Origin: Streptomyces sp. HD
Lineage (GTDB): Bacteria > Actinomycetota > Actinomycetes > Streptomycetales > Streptomycetaceae
Length of the DNA: 64,000 nucleotides
NCBI RefSeq assembly: GCF_028369295.1
Contig: NZ_JAQMYP010000020.1
Location: forward strand, 62,001 to 126,000
Direction: 5' to 3'
Under the pieces are notes generated by a model. The model had not been told where the DNA came from. It saw nothing but the letters and a program-made list of their open reading frames with translations, and did no database searches. Of this stretch, positions 34,429 to 43,307 are shown piece after piece; the stretch's first letter is position 1; each line of letters starts with the position of its first letter. The translations under genes and the position numbers were made by a program.

Positions 34429-35901
34429 TCAGATAACCACCCCGTCGATCTGCAACGTCTGCACCGCCTTCGCCGCGAACGGCACCGCCACCGACTTCCC
34501 GCTCAGGAAGGTGTTGGAGTACGACCGGTACTGGTCCCCGCCCGTCGTCACCGTGTTCCAGCGTGGGACCAGGCCGCCGGAGCCGCCGGAGACCGTGGTG
34601 AAGCGGGAGAGGTCGAATGTGAGGGTCTGGGCGGAGGTGGAGGTGTTCACCGCGACGATCACCAGGCGGCGCGCCGACGCGTCGTAGGCCGCCGCCGCGT
34701 AGCTCACACCCGTGTCGAGGATGCGCATGCCCGGGCGGATGTGGCGGCTGAACTGCGCCATTACGTAGTACTTGGTCTGGACGGTGGTCGGCTGGAGGGT
34801 GTTCGCGTCGTAGGCGATCATCGCCCAGCCCATCGTCGGGTCCATGACCTGCCAGTAGCACCAGGCCGTCGGGTGCAGCCAGCGGAAGTCGTAGCAGAGG
34901 TTGGAGGCCAGGGTGAGGCCGCTGCCGTCGCTGTCGCCCGTCTCCGAGTTCCACAGCTTCTTGCCGGACGTCGTCACCACGTCCGTGTAGAGGAGGTCGC
35001 GGCGGCCGCCCGAGCCCTGGTAGCCGTGCACGTTGACCTGGCTGACCAGGGCCTTGGTGGACGAGTTGAACGACGACCACGTCGAGCGGGCCGTGTCGTA
35101 GTTCGTCTCGTCGGAGGCTGAGATGCGGATGTTCGACAAGCCTCGCTTGTCCAACTCGCTGCGCATGTACGGGAGTACGGCGGCCTGGACCGCCGGGTCC
35201 ATGTGGCAGCCCTCCTGGGTGCCGGTGGCGGTCCACCAGTCGGAGGCGGGCTCGTTGAAGGGATCGACCGTCGCGAAGTTCACGCCCCAGTTGTTCTTGG
35301 CGTACAACGCCGTCGCCGCCAGGTGAGAGGCGTGCTGGCGGTAGTTCCAGGTCTGGAGGTTGTTGCCGCCGTCCGCGGCGCCGGACGGGTTGTGGTTCTT
35401 GCACATCCACCACATCGGGGAGTTGGCGAAGAGCTCGGTCGTCGCGCCTCGCTGCGTCGCCTTCACCAGCATCGCGCGCTGGTTGGCGTCCGCCGTCCAC
35501 TTCCAGGCGGAGGAGGTGGGGTCCTCGTTGTTCCAGTCCTGCCAGAAGCCTTCGATCTGCTTGAAGCCGGGGATGTTGGCCGACTCGGCCATCGACTCGC
35601 CGTTCACGCTGTTCCAGCTGCACCCGCCGAGGTTGTAGCGGGCGATGTTGAGGCCCAGGCCGGGGAGCGTCGTGCCGTTGTAAGTGACCGAGCCGGTGGT
35701 GAAGTAGAGGTCGGCGAAGTCGTTCCGGTTGCCGAAGGCGTTGGCCCACCAGGCCAGGGACGTGCCCCAGCCCTCCCAGGTGCCGTACGACGTGCCGGGG
35801 TTGACGGCGATCGTCGCGTCCGCGTGTGCGGTGCCCGTCGCCAGGGCGCTGCCGACAAGTGCGCCGCCGGTAGCCGCCAGCAGAGTTCTGCGTCGGATCA
35901 T
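34429..35901 (-). CDS. Secreted GH30-family glycosidase, probably endo-beta-1,6-galactanase
   Basis: The 490-residue precursor has a Tat-like signal (MIRRRTLLAATGG, cleavage near AHA, about residue 27). The catalytic barrel shows the proton-donor motif DPFNEPASDWW and the nucleophile motif LWNSETGDSDG, in GH30 order, plus an N-terminal GWGTSLAWWANAFG. A beta-sandwich follows at the C-terminus. The motif pattern is closest to subfamily 5 endo-1,6-galactanases that act on arabinogalactan side chains; this specificity is inference. GGAGAAG precedes the ATG. Confidence 0.85.
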   Translation of the reverse strand: MIRRRTLLAATGGALVGSALATGTAHADATIAVNPGTSYGTWEGWGTSLAWWANAFGNRNDFADLYFTTGSVTYNGTTLPGLGLNIARYNLGGCSWNSVNGESMAESANIPGFKQIEGFWQDWNNEDPTSSAWKWTADANQRAMLVKATQRGATTELFANSPMWWMCKNHNPSGAADGGNNLQTWNYRQHASHLAATALYAKNNWGVNFATVDPFNEPASDWWTATGTQEGCHMDPAVQAAVLPYMRSELDKRGLSNIRISASDETNYDTARSTWSSFNSSTKALVSQVNVHGYQGSGGRRDLLYTDVVTTSGKKLWNSETGDSDGSGLTLASNLCYDFRWLHPTAWCYWQVMDPTMGWAMIAYDANTLQPTTVQTKYYVMAQFSRHIRPGMRILDTGVSYAAAAYDASARRLVIVAVNTSTSAQTLTFDLSRFTTVSGGSGGLVPRWNTVTTGGDQYRSYSNTFLSGKSVAVPFAAKAVQTLQIDGVVI

Positions 35902-36175
35902 GACTTCTCCGCTTCGCTCAACGGCCGGTCGTCGTCGAACCGGCGTCGTGGCCTGTCCCGTACATGCCGACAGGAAGCATCGGGTGTGGCGCGTGAGGTT
36001 GTCGAGGGTTCCGACAGCCCTTTCTCAAACCTGTGGAGGAAGTGGGAGGGGGTGGGCGGGAGCGTTCGATGGGCCGGACGTTCGGGGTTGCGATGCGGGG
36101 CGGGCGCGCATGGGTCTGGAGACCTCGGGCGTCGGCCCCTATCGTGCGGGCGGCCCCGGTGGAGGAGGCTCACGG

Positions 36176-36991
36176 ATGGTGCGGGTTCGCGTCGTGCGGC
36201 ACAGCGGGCTTCGGCGGCGTGCCCTGCGGCGGCGGGTGCTGTGGGGCGGCGGGGAGGTGCTCGTCACCGTCGGGGCGGTGCTTCTGCTGCTGGTCGTGCA
36301 CCAGGTGTGGTGGACCAACCGGGAGGCCAGGGCCGGGGCCGACCGCGAGGTCCGGGCGCTGGAGCGGGTCTGGGACGGCGCAGACGGCGATTCCGGTACG
36401 GCCGCGCCGGGCGCGCTGTCGGCCACACCCGTGCCCTCGCCCGACAGCGCGCCCGGCGTGCCCGGCGCAGGCGGCTCGGCCGGGTCGTCCGCCGGCACCG
36501 GGCGCCGGTCCGCCGCCGAGTCGTCGCCGACCCCCGACTGGTCCCGGGCCTACGGCATCCTCACCATCCCCCGCCTCCACCTCCGCGTCCCCGTCGCCGA
36601 GGGCGTCAGCAAGAGCGGCGTCCTCAACAAGGGCTACGTCGGCCACTACCCCGGCACCCAACAGCCGGGCCAGGCAGGCAACTTCGCCCTCGCCGGGCAC
36701 CGCAACACCCACGGCGAGCCTTTCCGGTACGTCAACCGGCTCGTCCGCGGGGACACGGTCCGGGTCGAGACGCGGAGCGCGACGTACACGTACGCCGTCG
36801 ACCGGACCCTGCCGCAGACCGCCGCCCACGACGGAAGCGTCATCCGCCCGATCCCGCGCTCCACGGTCAGGCCGGGCCACGGCTACACCGAACCCGGCTA
36901 CTACCTCACCCTCACCACCTGCACGCCGGAGTACACGTCGAAGTACCGGCTGGTGGTGTGGGGGAAACTCGTCTCCATGCGACCCCGCTAA
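36176..36991 (+). CDS. Class E sortase
   Basis: The 271-residue product has an N-terminal membrane anchor (about 21-42, GEVLVTVGAVLLLLVVHQVW) and a Ser/Pro/Ala linker. The sortase barrel follows: the catalytic His is in ALAGHRNTHGEPF, the Cys in TLTTCTPEYTSKYR, and the Arg is at the end of that motif. The spacing and TLTTCTP form fit class E, which prefers LAxTG substrates. A candidate substrate (42473-43297) lies 5.5 kb away. GGAGGAGG is placed 7 nt before the ATG. Confidence 0.9.
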   Translation: MVRVRVVRHSGLRRRALRRRVLWGGGEVLVTVGAVLLLLVVHQVWWTNREARAGADREVRALERVWDGADGDSGTAAPGALSATPVPSPDSAPGVPGAGGSAGSSAGTGRRSAAESSPTPDWSRAYGILTIPRLHLRVPVAEGVSKSGVLNKGYVGHYPGTQQPGQAGNFALAGHRNTHGEPFRYVNRLVRGDTVRVETRSATYTYAVDRTLPQTAAHDGSVIRPIPRSTVRPGHGYTEPGYYLTLTTCTPEYTSKYRLVVWGKLVSMRPR

Positions 36992-37107
36992 CATCGGCAC
37001 GAGTACGTCAGAATGAGAACGCCTGGACGAGGCAACCTGAGCCAGAGGCAACGGGACAAGAAGCAGCAGGACGAGAAACAGCAGGGCGCGAACGGGAGGG
37101 GGTGCCG

Positions 37108-37419
37108 ATGATGCGGAACCGGGCGAGTGTGCGTCCCGCCGCCGTGATGGTGCTGCTCTTCCTTGAGGTCCTGCTGCTCGACACCGGCAGCCTCTCCGCG
37201 ACCGTCGCGCTCGCCGCGACCGCCGCCGCCAGTTCCGCGTTCGCGGCCTGCTCCCTGCTGGCCTCGCGTGCGGCGCCCGCGGTGGCGCCCACCCGGGTGC
37301 GTACGGCCATCCGCGACCGGGCCCGCCGTACGGCCTTCCTGCCCCAACGCGACCCCGACGCCTCGGGCCGACCACGGCCCAGGGCACCTGGTCACGCCCT
37401 CCCGGCGACCGCCGCGTAG
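37108..37419 (+). CDS. DUF6412-like small membrane protein
   Basis: The 103-residue product has two hydrophobic segments (about 10-27 and 31-53, LSATVALAATAAASSAFAAC) and a basic cytoplasmic tail (RVRTAIRDRARRTAFLPQRD). I recognise it as similar to DUF6412 proteins that sit just before a second yidC-like gene in Streptomyces. GGGAGGGGG precedes the ATG at 37108 (or the next ATG). The yidC-like gene follows 155 bp downstream. Confidence 0.7.
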   Translation: MMRNRASVRPAAVMVLLFLEVLLLDTGSLSATVALAATAAASSAFAACSLLASRAAPAVAPTRVRTAIRDRARRTAFLPQRDPDASGRPRPRAPGHALPATAA

Positions 37420-37574
37420 GGGCACGCACGCACGTACCGAGACAGCTCAGCTCACTCCTGCTGTACCCGTCGTACCTGCCATATCCGTGACCCCGCGCGG
37501 GTCGTCATGCCGCCATGCCGTTTCCCGGCAGCTTTCTCCATTCCGGCACGACGAGACCCCCGGAGGGCTCACCC

Positions 37575-38288
37575 ATGTCCGTTTTCGCCGACCTTGTTCA
37601 GCAGTTGGCCGACCTGCTCCAGCCGCTGTTCGGCGCCTCCGCGGCCGCCGCCGCGATCGTCCTGTTCACCGCCCTCGTACGACTGCTCGTGCATCCGCTG
37701 TCCCGGGCCGCCGCGCGCGGACAGAAGGCGCGGGCCGAGTTGCAGCCGAAGGTCGCCGAGCTGAGGAAGAAGCACGGCAAGAACCCCGAGAAGCTCCAGC
37801 GGGCCGTAATGGACCTGCACGCCGAGGAAAAGGTGTCGCCGCTGTCCGGATGTCTGCCCAGCCTGTTCCAGCTGCCCGCGTTCTTCCTGCTCTACCACCT
37901 GTTCTCGAACACGACGATCGGCGGGAAGGCCAACGAACTGCTCACCCACCAGCTGCTCGCCGCGCCCCTCGGGGACCGGTGGGCGGACGCGCTCGGTGAC
38001 GGGGGCGTGTTCGGGGGCGCGGGGCTCGTGTACGTCGGGCTGTTCGTGGTCGTCGCCGGTGTCGCCGCGTTCAATTTCCGCCGTACGAAGCGGATGATGG
38101 CCGCGAATCCGGCGGTGCCGGCGGCCGGCGGGGAGCCGGTGCCGGGGATGGGGGCGATGAGCAAGGTCATGCCGTTCATGTCCTTCTTCACGCTCTTCAC
38201 CGTGGCGGTGGTGCCGCTGGCGGCCGCGCTGTACGTGGTGACCAGCACGACGTGGAGCGCGGTGGAGCGGGCCGTGCTCTATCGCTGA
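37575..38288 (+). CDS. YidC/Oxa1-family membrane insertase (short paralogue)
   Basis: The 237-residue product has the YidC core: an amphipathic N-terminus, then TALVRLLVHPLSRAAARGQK (first core helix with cytoplasmic coiled-coil), KVSPLSGCLPSLFQLPAFF (the conserved P-L-x-x-C-L-P turn), and three further helices ending in WSAVERAVL. It lacks the large periplasmic domain and the Lys-rich C-terminal tail of the main YidC, so it is probably a second insertase of Streptomyces. GGAGG lies before the ATG at 37575. Confidence 0.9.
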   Translation: MSVFADLVQQLADLLQPLFGASAAAAAIVLFTALVRLLVHPLSRAAARGQKARAELQPKVAELRKKHGKNPEKLQRAVMDLHAEEKVSPLSGCLPSLFQLPAFFLLYHLFSNTTIGGKANELLTHQLLAAPLGDRWADALGDGGVFGGAGLVYVGLFVVVAGVAAFNFRRTKRMMAANPAVPAAGGEPVPGMGAMSKVMPFMSFFTLFTVAVVPLAAALYVVTSTTWSAVERAVLYR

Positions 38289-38432
38289 CCTTCCGGGCGG
38301 GCCGTCCCGCGGGCCTACGGTCCAGTACGTGAACCAGGTATTGCGGACTGGGCGTCGACCTTGGAGGATCGACCAGTCCTCCGATGGCTGCACACATCGG
38401 CGGGCGCCCCGCGATCGAGGGAGATTGTGATC

Positions 38433-39290
38433 ATGAAGCTGCTGCGAGTCGGTACGGCGGGAGCGGAGACGCCCGCGCTGCTCGACGCCGAAGGGGTTCT
38501 GCGGGACCTCTCCGGTGTCGTGCCGGACATCGACGGAGCGCTGCTTGCCGATGATGCGGCGCTGGGGCGGATCCGCAGGGCCGCGGACGCCGGTGAGCTG
38601 CCCGCGCTGGACGCGGCCGGGCTGCGGGTCGGGCCGCCGCTGGGGCGGATCGGCAAGATCGTGTGCATCGGGCTGAACTACCACGACCACGCCCGCGAGA
38701 CCGGCGCCGAGCCGCCCGCCGAGCCGGTCGTCTTCTTCAAGGCCGCGGACACCGTCGTGGGCCCGAACGACACGGTGCTCGTGCCACGGCGGTCGACGAA
38801 GACCGACTGGGAGGTCGAGCTCGCGGTCGTCATCGGGCGTACGGCCCGGTATGTGGAGTCCGCCGAGGAGGCGCTCGCGCATGTCGCCGGGTACGCGGTG
38901 GCGCACGACGTGTCCGAGCGGGAGTTCCAGATCGAGCGGGGCGGTACCTGGGACAAGGGCAAGAACTGCGAGACGTTCAATCCGCTGGGGCCGTGGCTGG
39001 TGACGGCGGACGACGTGCCGGATCCGCAGAAGCTGTCGCTGAAGCTGTGGGTCAACGGTGAGCTGAAGCAGGACGGGACGACGGCCGAGCAGATTTTTCC
39101 GGTGGGGGAGGTCGTGCGGTACGTCAGCCAGTTCATGACGCTGTATCCCGGTGACGTGATCAACACGGGTACGCCGGCGGGGGTTGCCATGGGGCGGCCC
39201 GAGCCGAAGCCGTATCTGCGGGCCGGGGATGTTGTGGAGTTGGAGATCGAGGGTCTCGGTCGTCAGCGGCAGGAATTGAAGGACGCCTGA
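38433..39290 (+). CDS. Fumarylacetoacetate hydrolase (FAH) family protein
   Basis: The 285-residue product shows the FAH-domain order: GKIVCIGLNYHDHARETG, PVVFFKAADTVVGPND, TDWEVELAVVIGRTARYV with the metal-binding Glu residues, GYAVAHDVSEREFQ, and near the end GDVINTGTPAGVAMG. Such enzymes hydrolyse or isomerise acylpyruvates and related diketoacids with a divalent metal in the cytoplasm. The start ATG at 38433 follows CGAGGGAG. It converges with the heme-degrading-domain gene. Confidence 0.9.
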   Translation: MKLLRVGTAGAETPALLDAEGVLRDLSGVVPDIDGALLADDAALGRIRRAADAGELPALDAAGLRVGPPLGRIGKIVCIGLNYHDHARETGAEPPAEPVVFFKAADTVVGPNDTVLVPRRSTKTDWEVELAVVIGRTARYVESAEEALAHVAGYAVAHDVSEREFQIERGGTWDKGKNCETFNPLGPWLVTADDVPDPQKLSLKLWVNGELKQDGTTAEQIFPVGEVVRYVSQFMTLYPGDVINTGTPAGVAMGRPEPKPYLRAGDVVELEIEGLGRQRQELKDA

Positions 39291-39332
39291 GGGGTGGGGA
39301 GCTGCGGTGAATTGGCGGCCGCGGGTTGGTTG

Positions 39333-39361
39333 TGGCTTGTCGCGCAGTTCCCCGCGCCCCT
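39333..39361. repeat. Copy 1 of a 29-bp repeat (GTCGCGCAGTTCCCCGCGCC core)
   Basis: This 29-mer differs at one base from the copy at 47402-47430. The same motif is a familiar, abundant intergenic repeat in Streptomyces genomes. Here it lies between convergent genes and is followed by AAAGAC/AAAGGC slippage repeats (39362-39412). Confidence 0.8.
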
Positions 39362-39418
39362 AAAAGACAAAGGCCAAAGACAAAGGCAAAGGCCAAAGAC
39401 AAAGACCAGGGCGTTGCC

Positions 39419-39934
39419 CTACTGATTCCCCAAGAACTCCTCCACCGCCTCCACCACCATCCGGTGGTCGTCCAGCTGTGGCAGTCCGCTCACCGTCACC
39501 GACCCGATGACCCCGACGCCCTCGACGTTGATCGGGAACGAGCCCCCGTGGGCCGCGTAGGTGGCGGGGTCCAGGCGGGAGGAGTCCTCGAAGGTCGTGC
39601 CCTTGGCGCGGAAGCGGGCGCCGACGATGTAGGAGGAGGTGCCGTAGCGCTCCACCACCCGGCGTTTGCGGGCGATCCAGGCGTCGTTGTCGGGGGTGGA
39701 GCCGGGCAGGGCCGCGTGGAAGAGCTGCTGGCCGGCGCGGTGGATGTCGATGGCGACCGGGGCCTGGCGCTCACGGGCCAGCTCGACCAGCAGGGAGCCC
39801 AGGGTCCAGGCGTCCTCGTGGGTGAACCGGCGGAAGACCAGACGGCGTTCCTGGGCCTCCAGCTCCTCCAGGGGCGGGGTGAGCTCGGGGTGGAACTTGG
39901 GGGTGATCTCCGGGTTGTGAGTCTTGTGCGTCAT
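39419..39934 (-). CDS. Heme-degrading-domain (DUF336/UPF0303) protein
   Basis: The 171-residue product belongs to the HbpS/UPF0303-like group: DAWTLGSLLVELARERQAPV, DIHRAGQQLFHAALPGST, and near the end GGSFPINVEGVGVIGSVTVS. Family members bind heme or cofactors or act as chaperone-like sensors; the role here is unknown. The ATG at 39934 overlaps by one base the stop of the dehydrogenase gene, which suggests cotranscription with it. Confidence 0.85.
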   Translation of the reverse strand: MTHKTHNPEITPKFHPELTPPLEELEAQERRLVFRRFTHEDAWTLGSLLVELARERQAPVAIDIHRAGQQLFHAALPGSTPDNDAWIARKRRVVERYGTSSYIVGARFRAKGTTFEDSSRLDPATYAAHGGSFPINVEGVGVIGSVTVSGLPQLDDHRMVVEAVEEFLGNQ

Positions 39935-41007
39935 CACAGCTTCACCGCCACTCCATCGTGTGCCGAACGACGTGCCGCCTCCAGTACGTCGAGGGCGGCG
40001 GCCGCCTCCAGGGCCGTGACCGGGTTGGGGCCGTCGTTCAGCAGTGCCTCTGCCACGGCCGCATAGTAGGCGGGGTAGTCCCCGGGGAGGGTGGGTTCGA
40101 CGCGGCCGCCGCCCGTCAGGGGGGACTCCCCGGAGCCCACTCGGCCCCACAGCGACTCGGGTTCCACACCCCAGGCCGTGCCCGTGCCGGGCCGCGCGCC
40201 CTCCCGCAGCGCCGCCTCCTGCGGGTCCAGGCCGTACTTGACGTAGCCCGCCTTCGAGCCCAACACCCGGAAACGGGGGCCGAGCTGGGCGGTCGTCGCG
40301 GAGGCGTACAGATGGGAGCGGACGCCGTTCGTGTGCGTGAGGGCGATGAACGTGTCGTCGTCCGTCTCGGCGCCGGAGCGGCGGACGACGGCCTCGGCGT
40401 ACACCTGGGTGACCGGGCCGAAGAGGACCAGTGCCTGGTCGACCACATGGCTGCCGAGGTCGTACAGCAGACCTCCGATCTCTGTCGGGTCGCCGGACTC
40501 CCGCCAGCCGCCCTTGAGTTGCGGCCGCCAGCGCTCGAAACGGGACTCGAAGCGCCATACGTCCCCCAGCTCACCCTTGGCCAGGAGCCCCCGGAGGGTC
40601 AGGAAGTCGTTGTCCCAGCGGCGGTTCTGGAAGACGGAGAGGAGCAGGCCGCGCGCCTCGGCCAGCGCCGCCAGCTCGCGCGCCTCGGCCGACGTGCCGG
40701 CGACCGGCTTGTCGACGACCACCGGGAGACCGGCCTTCAGGGCGGCGGTCGCGAGCGGGACGTGCGTCTTGTTGGGGGACGCGATGACGACCAGGTCGAG
40801 GTCGGCGGCGCGGGCGAGCAGCTCGTCGGGCGTGGCGACGACGCGTACGCCCGGGTGCTCGGCGCGGGCCTGCTCCTGCCGCTCGGGGTTCGACGTGACC
40901 ACCGTGTCCAGGGCGAGCCCCTCGGTGGTGGCGATCAGCGGGGCGTGGAAGACGGAGCCGGCCAGGCCGTAGCCGACCAGGCCGACGCGGAGGGGAGTAG
41001 CACTCAT
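39934..41007 (-). CDS. Gfo/Idh/MocA-family NAD(P)-dependent dehydrogenase
   Basis: The 357-residue product has the Rossmann GYGLAGSVFHAPL at about 13-25. It also has the family motif DKPVAGTSAEA and a C-terminal beta-sheet domain with GGLLYDLGSHVVDQAL, the substrate-binding signature with a conserved His. Such enzymes oxidise sugars, inositols or sugar acids. The divergent ROK repressor gene and the palindrome between them suggest induction by a sugar. The start ATG at 41007 begins MSATPLRVG. Confidence 0.9.
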   Translation of the reverse strand: MSATPLRVGLVGYGLAGSVFHAPLIATTEGLALDTVVTSNPERQEQARAEHPGVRVVATPDELLARAADLDLVVIASPNKTHVPLATAALKAGLPVVVDKPVAGTSAEARELAALAEARGLLLSVFQNRRWDNDFLTLRGLLAKGELGDVWRFESRFERWRPQLKGGWRESGDPTEIGGLLYDLGSHVVDQALVLFGPVTQVYAEAVVRRSGAETDDDTFIALTHTNGVRSHLYASATTAQLGPRFRVLGSKAGYVKYGLDPQEAALREGARPGTGTAWGVEPESLWGRVGSGESPLTGGGRVEPTLPGDYPAYYAAVAEALLNDGPNPVTALEAAAALDVLEAARRSAHDGVAVKL

Positions 41008-41014
41008 GGCCCCC

Positions 41015-41039
41015 ACTTTCGCAACGCTGTTGCCAAAGT
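41015..41039. promoter_or_regulatory. Near-perfect palindrome between the divergent dehydrogenase and ROK genes
   Basis: The arms ACTTT/AAAGT and GCAAC/GTTGC are exactly complementary around the centre GCT at 41026-41028, with one unpaired base on each side. The site lies 8-32 bp before the dehydrogenase ATG and 17-41 bp before the ROK start, where a ROK repressor would block both genes. Confidence 0.75.
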
Positions 41040-41055
41040 GCAAGCGCCGGGGACA

Positions 41056-42345
41056 ATGGGGGGCGTGAACAGGACGGAAGGCGATGCCGGCGGCGCCGCG
41101 CGGCGGAGCCGCACCTCGATGCGGCTCGGTGCCCTGCGCAGCCACAACGCCGCGCTCGTGCTCGATCTGCTGCGCACGGCCGGTCCCGAGGGCATCAGCC
41201 GGCTCGAACTCGCCGAGCGCACCGGCCTCACCCCGCAGGCGGTCAGCAAGATCACCGCACGGCTGCGTGAGGACGGGCTCGCGGCGGAGGCGGGGCACCG
41301 GGCGTCGACGGGCGGCAAGCCGCGTACGGTGCTGCGGCTCGTGCCGGAGGCGGGGCATGCGGTGGGCGTGCACCTGGACCGGGACGAGCTGACAGCCGTG
41401 CTCTGCGATCTGACGGGCGCCGTGGTCGCGCAGCGCCGGACGCCGTCGGATCTGGGGGCCGGTGCGGAGACGGTCGTCGAGCGGGCCGTGCGTGAGGTGG
41501 GGGAGCTGGTGGCGGTGGCCGGGGGCGGCCGGCCGGATGCGCTGCTCGGTGTCGGGGTGGCGCTGCCCGGGCCGCTCGACCACCGGCGCGGTGTGCTGCA
41601 CCGGGTCACCGGGTTCCCGGAGTGGAACGGCTTCCCGCTGCGGGACGTACTCGCACGGCGGCTCTCGCTGCCGGTCGTGGTGGACAAGGACACCAATGCC
41701 GCGGCGCTCGGGCTCGCGGTTGGGGGAGCGGGCGCGTCCGGTATGTCGGGCGGGGGCGCGGGCGCGTCTGCCGGGGGAGCGGGTGTGTCCGGCGCGTCTG
41801 CCGGGGGAGCGGGCGCGTCCGGTGCGTCGGTTGGGGGAGCGGGCGCGTCCGGTACGTCCGTCGAGGGAGGAGGCGCGTCCGGTACGTCCTTCGCGTATCT
41901 GCACTTCGGGGCGGGGCTCGGCGGCGGGCTCGTGATCGGGGGAGCGGTGCACCGGGGTGTCCGTACCGGAGCGGGAGAGTTCGGGCATCAGGTCGTCCAG
42001 CTGGACGGGCCGCCCTGCGGGTGCGGCAACCGCGGCTGCGTCGAAGCGCTGTGTCTGGCAGCGGTGGCGCGGGGCGACATGGCGGAGGCGGCCCGGGTGC
42101 TCGGCGTCGCGACCGGCAACCTGGTCGCGCTGCTCGACGTCGACCTTGTACTGCTGGGCGGCCGTACGGTCGCCGCGGCGCCGGACATCTTCGTACGCGG
42201 GGTCGCCGCCGTCCTCGACGAGCGTGCCCGGCGGGCGGGCGAGGACGCGGTGCCGGTACGGGTCGCCTCCAGCGGGGGGAGCGGGGTCGCCGAGGGGGCG
42301 GCACAGTTGTTGCTGGCGCCGTTGTTCGGGCGGGCGGAGGGGTGA
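41056..42345 (+). CDS. ROK-family transcriptional repressor with a repeat insertion
   Basis: The 429-residue product has an N-terminal winged HTH (about 35-95, LVLDLLRTAGPEGISRLELA). The ROK kinase-like domain includes ALPGPLDHRRGVL, DKDTNAAALGLA and the zinc-binding CGCGNRGCVEALC. Residues about 220-276 are an inserted Gly-Ala-Ser repeat (GGAGASGTSV-like, about six 10-residue copies) between the NAAALG helix and the FAYLHFGAG strand, where other ROK proteins have about 15 residues. The start may be ATG 41056 or GTG 41065. It is divergent from the dehydrogenase gene it probably controls. Confidence 0.85.
   Translation: MGGVNRTEGDAGGAARRSRTSMRLGALRSHNAALVLDLLRTAGPEGISRLELAERTGLTPQAVSKITARLREDGLAAEAGHRASTGGKPRTVLRLVPEAGHAVGVHLDRDELTAVLCDLTGAVVAQRRTPSDLGAGAETVVERAVREVGELVAVAGGGRPDALLGVGVALPGPLDHRRGVLHRVTGFPEWNGFPLRDVLARRLSLPVVVDKDTNAAALGLAVGGAGASGMSGGGAGASAGGAGVSGASAGGAGASGASVGGAGASGTSVEGGGASGTSFAYLHFGAGLGGGLVIGGAVHRGVRTGAGEFGHQVVQLDGPPCGCGNRGCVEALCLAAVARGDMAEAARVLGVATGNLVALLDVDLVLLGGRTVAAAPDIFVRGVAAVLDERARRAGEDAVPVRVASSGGSGVAEGAAQLLLAPLFGRAEG
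41716..41884 (+). repeat. 30-bp in-frame tandem repeat inside the ROK gene
   Basis: About six imperfect 30-bp units share GGGGGAGCGGGCGCGTCCGG. Each encodes ten residues of the type GGAGASGTSV. Confidence 0.85.
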
Positions 42346-42472
42346 GGGCGGGGTACGTGGGCTGGGCGGCGTGAGCCGGCCGACGTAAGCGTGCGCTGAT
42401 CGAGCGGACTTGCCCGGCCGTACGGAATGGCACCCCCCGGAAGCCGTAGTCGACCGGCATGGTCATGTGTTC

Positions 42473-43297
42473 ATGCGACTGCACACACCAGCCTCCCTCT
42501 GCCTCGCAGCAGCCGCCCTCCTCGCCGCAGCGCTCCCCGTGTACGCGGAACCCCTCGTGCGCGCGGAACCCCCGGCCGAGCTGCCCAGCTGTGCCACCGA
42601 CGGCCGGGCCTTCCCCCTCACCACGCGCCTCCGAGGCGGCCCCGACTCCTACGCGGCCGGCGGCGGATTCGGCACCTGGTACCTGGACCTCACCAACAGG
42701 ACCGGGCGGACCTGCACCGGCATTCACCCCGTCGTCGTCCTGGTCGACGGCAAACGTGCCCTCAAGCCGTCCCAGCCCCGCCTGGAGTTCTACGCCACCC
42801 CGGCGGGCGCCCCGGACAACGCCGAGCGCGGCGCCGATCCCCGCCCCGTGCGCTTCGAGACCACCGACCAGGACGAACTCGTCGGTGCCTTCGACGGCTT
42901 CCCCGGCTTCACCGTCGGCCCCCGCGAAACCGTCTCCGTGAAGGTCCGGCTCGCGGTCACCTCGGATGCCGTACCGAACGACGTCACCGTCAACGCGGCC
43001 GTCGTCCAGCGCCATGAAGGCGACGGGGACTGGGTCGGCCAGTCCAACGACTACCGCTTCACCATCGACGCCGCCCCGGGCGACCGGACCGGTACGGCCG
43101 ACCCCAGCGCTTCCGCCGCCCCCGACTCCTCCGTGCCCCCCGGCGCCGACCCCGACTCCACCCGCGACCACCTCACCCTCGCCGACGAACTCGCCCGCAC
43201 CGGCCTCACCTCACCCCCCGCCGTCACCCTCGCCGCGACCACCACCGCCATCCTCCTGGCAGGCGCCGTACTGCTCGTCGCCCGAAGACGCCGTTGA
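42473..43297 (+). CDS. Cell-wall-anchored protein with an LAxTG sorting signal
   Basis: The 274-residue product has a Sec signal peptide (about 1-26) and a mature beta-rich domain (FGTWYLDLTNRTGRTCTGIH, then VVVLVDGKRALKPSQPRLEF). A Ser/Pro/Asp spacer leads to a C-terminal LARTG motif, a hydrophobic helix (AVTLAATTTAILLAGAVLLV) and an Arg-rich end. This is the sorting signal used by class E sortases, one of which is encoded at 36176-36991. The mature domain is of unknown function. Confidence 0.85.
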   Translation: MRLHTPASLCLAAAALLAAALPVYAEPLVRAEPPAELPSCATDGRAFPLTTRLRGGPDSYAAGGGFGTWYLDLTNRTGRTCTGIHPVVVLVDGKRALKPSQPRLEFYATPAGAPDNAERGADPRPVRFETTDQDELVGAFDGFPGFTVGPRETVSVKVRLAVTSDAVPNDVTVNAAVVQRHEGDGDWVGQSNDYRFTIDAAPGDRTGTADPSASAAPDSSVPPGADPDSTRDHLTLADELARTGLTSPPAVTLAATTTAILLAGAVLLVARRRR

Positions 43298-43307
43298 GGG
43301 TGCAGTC

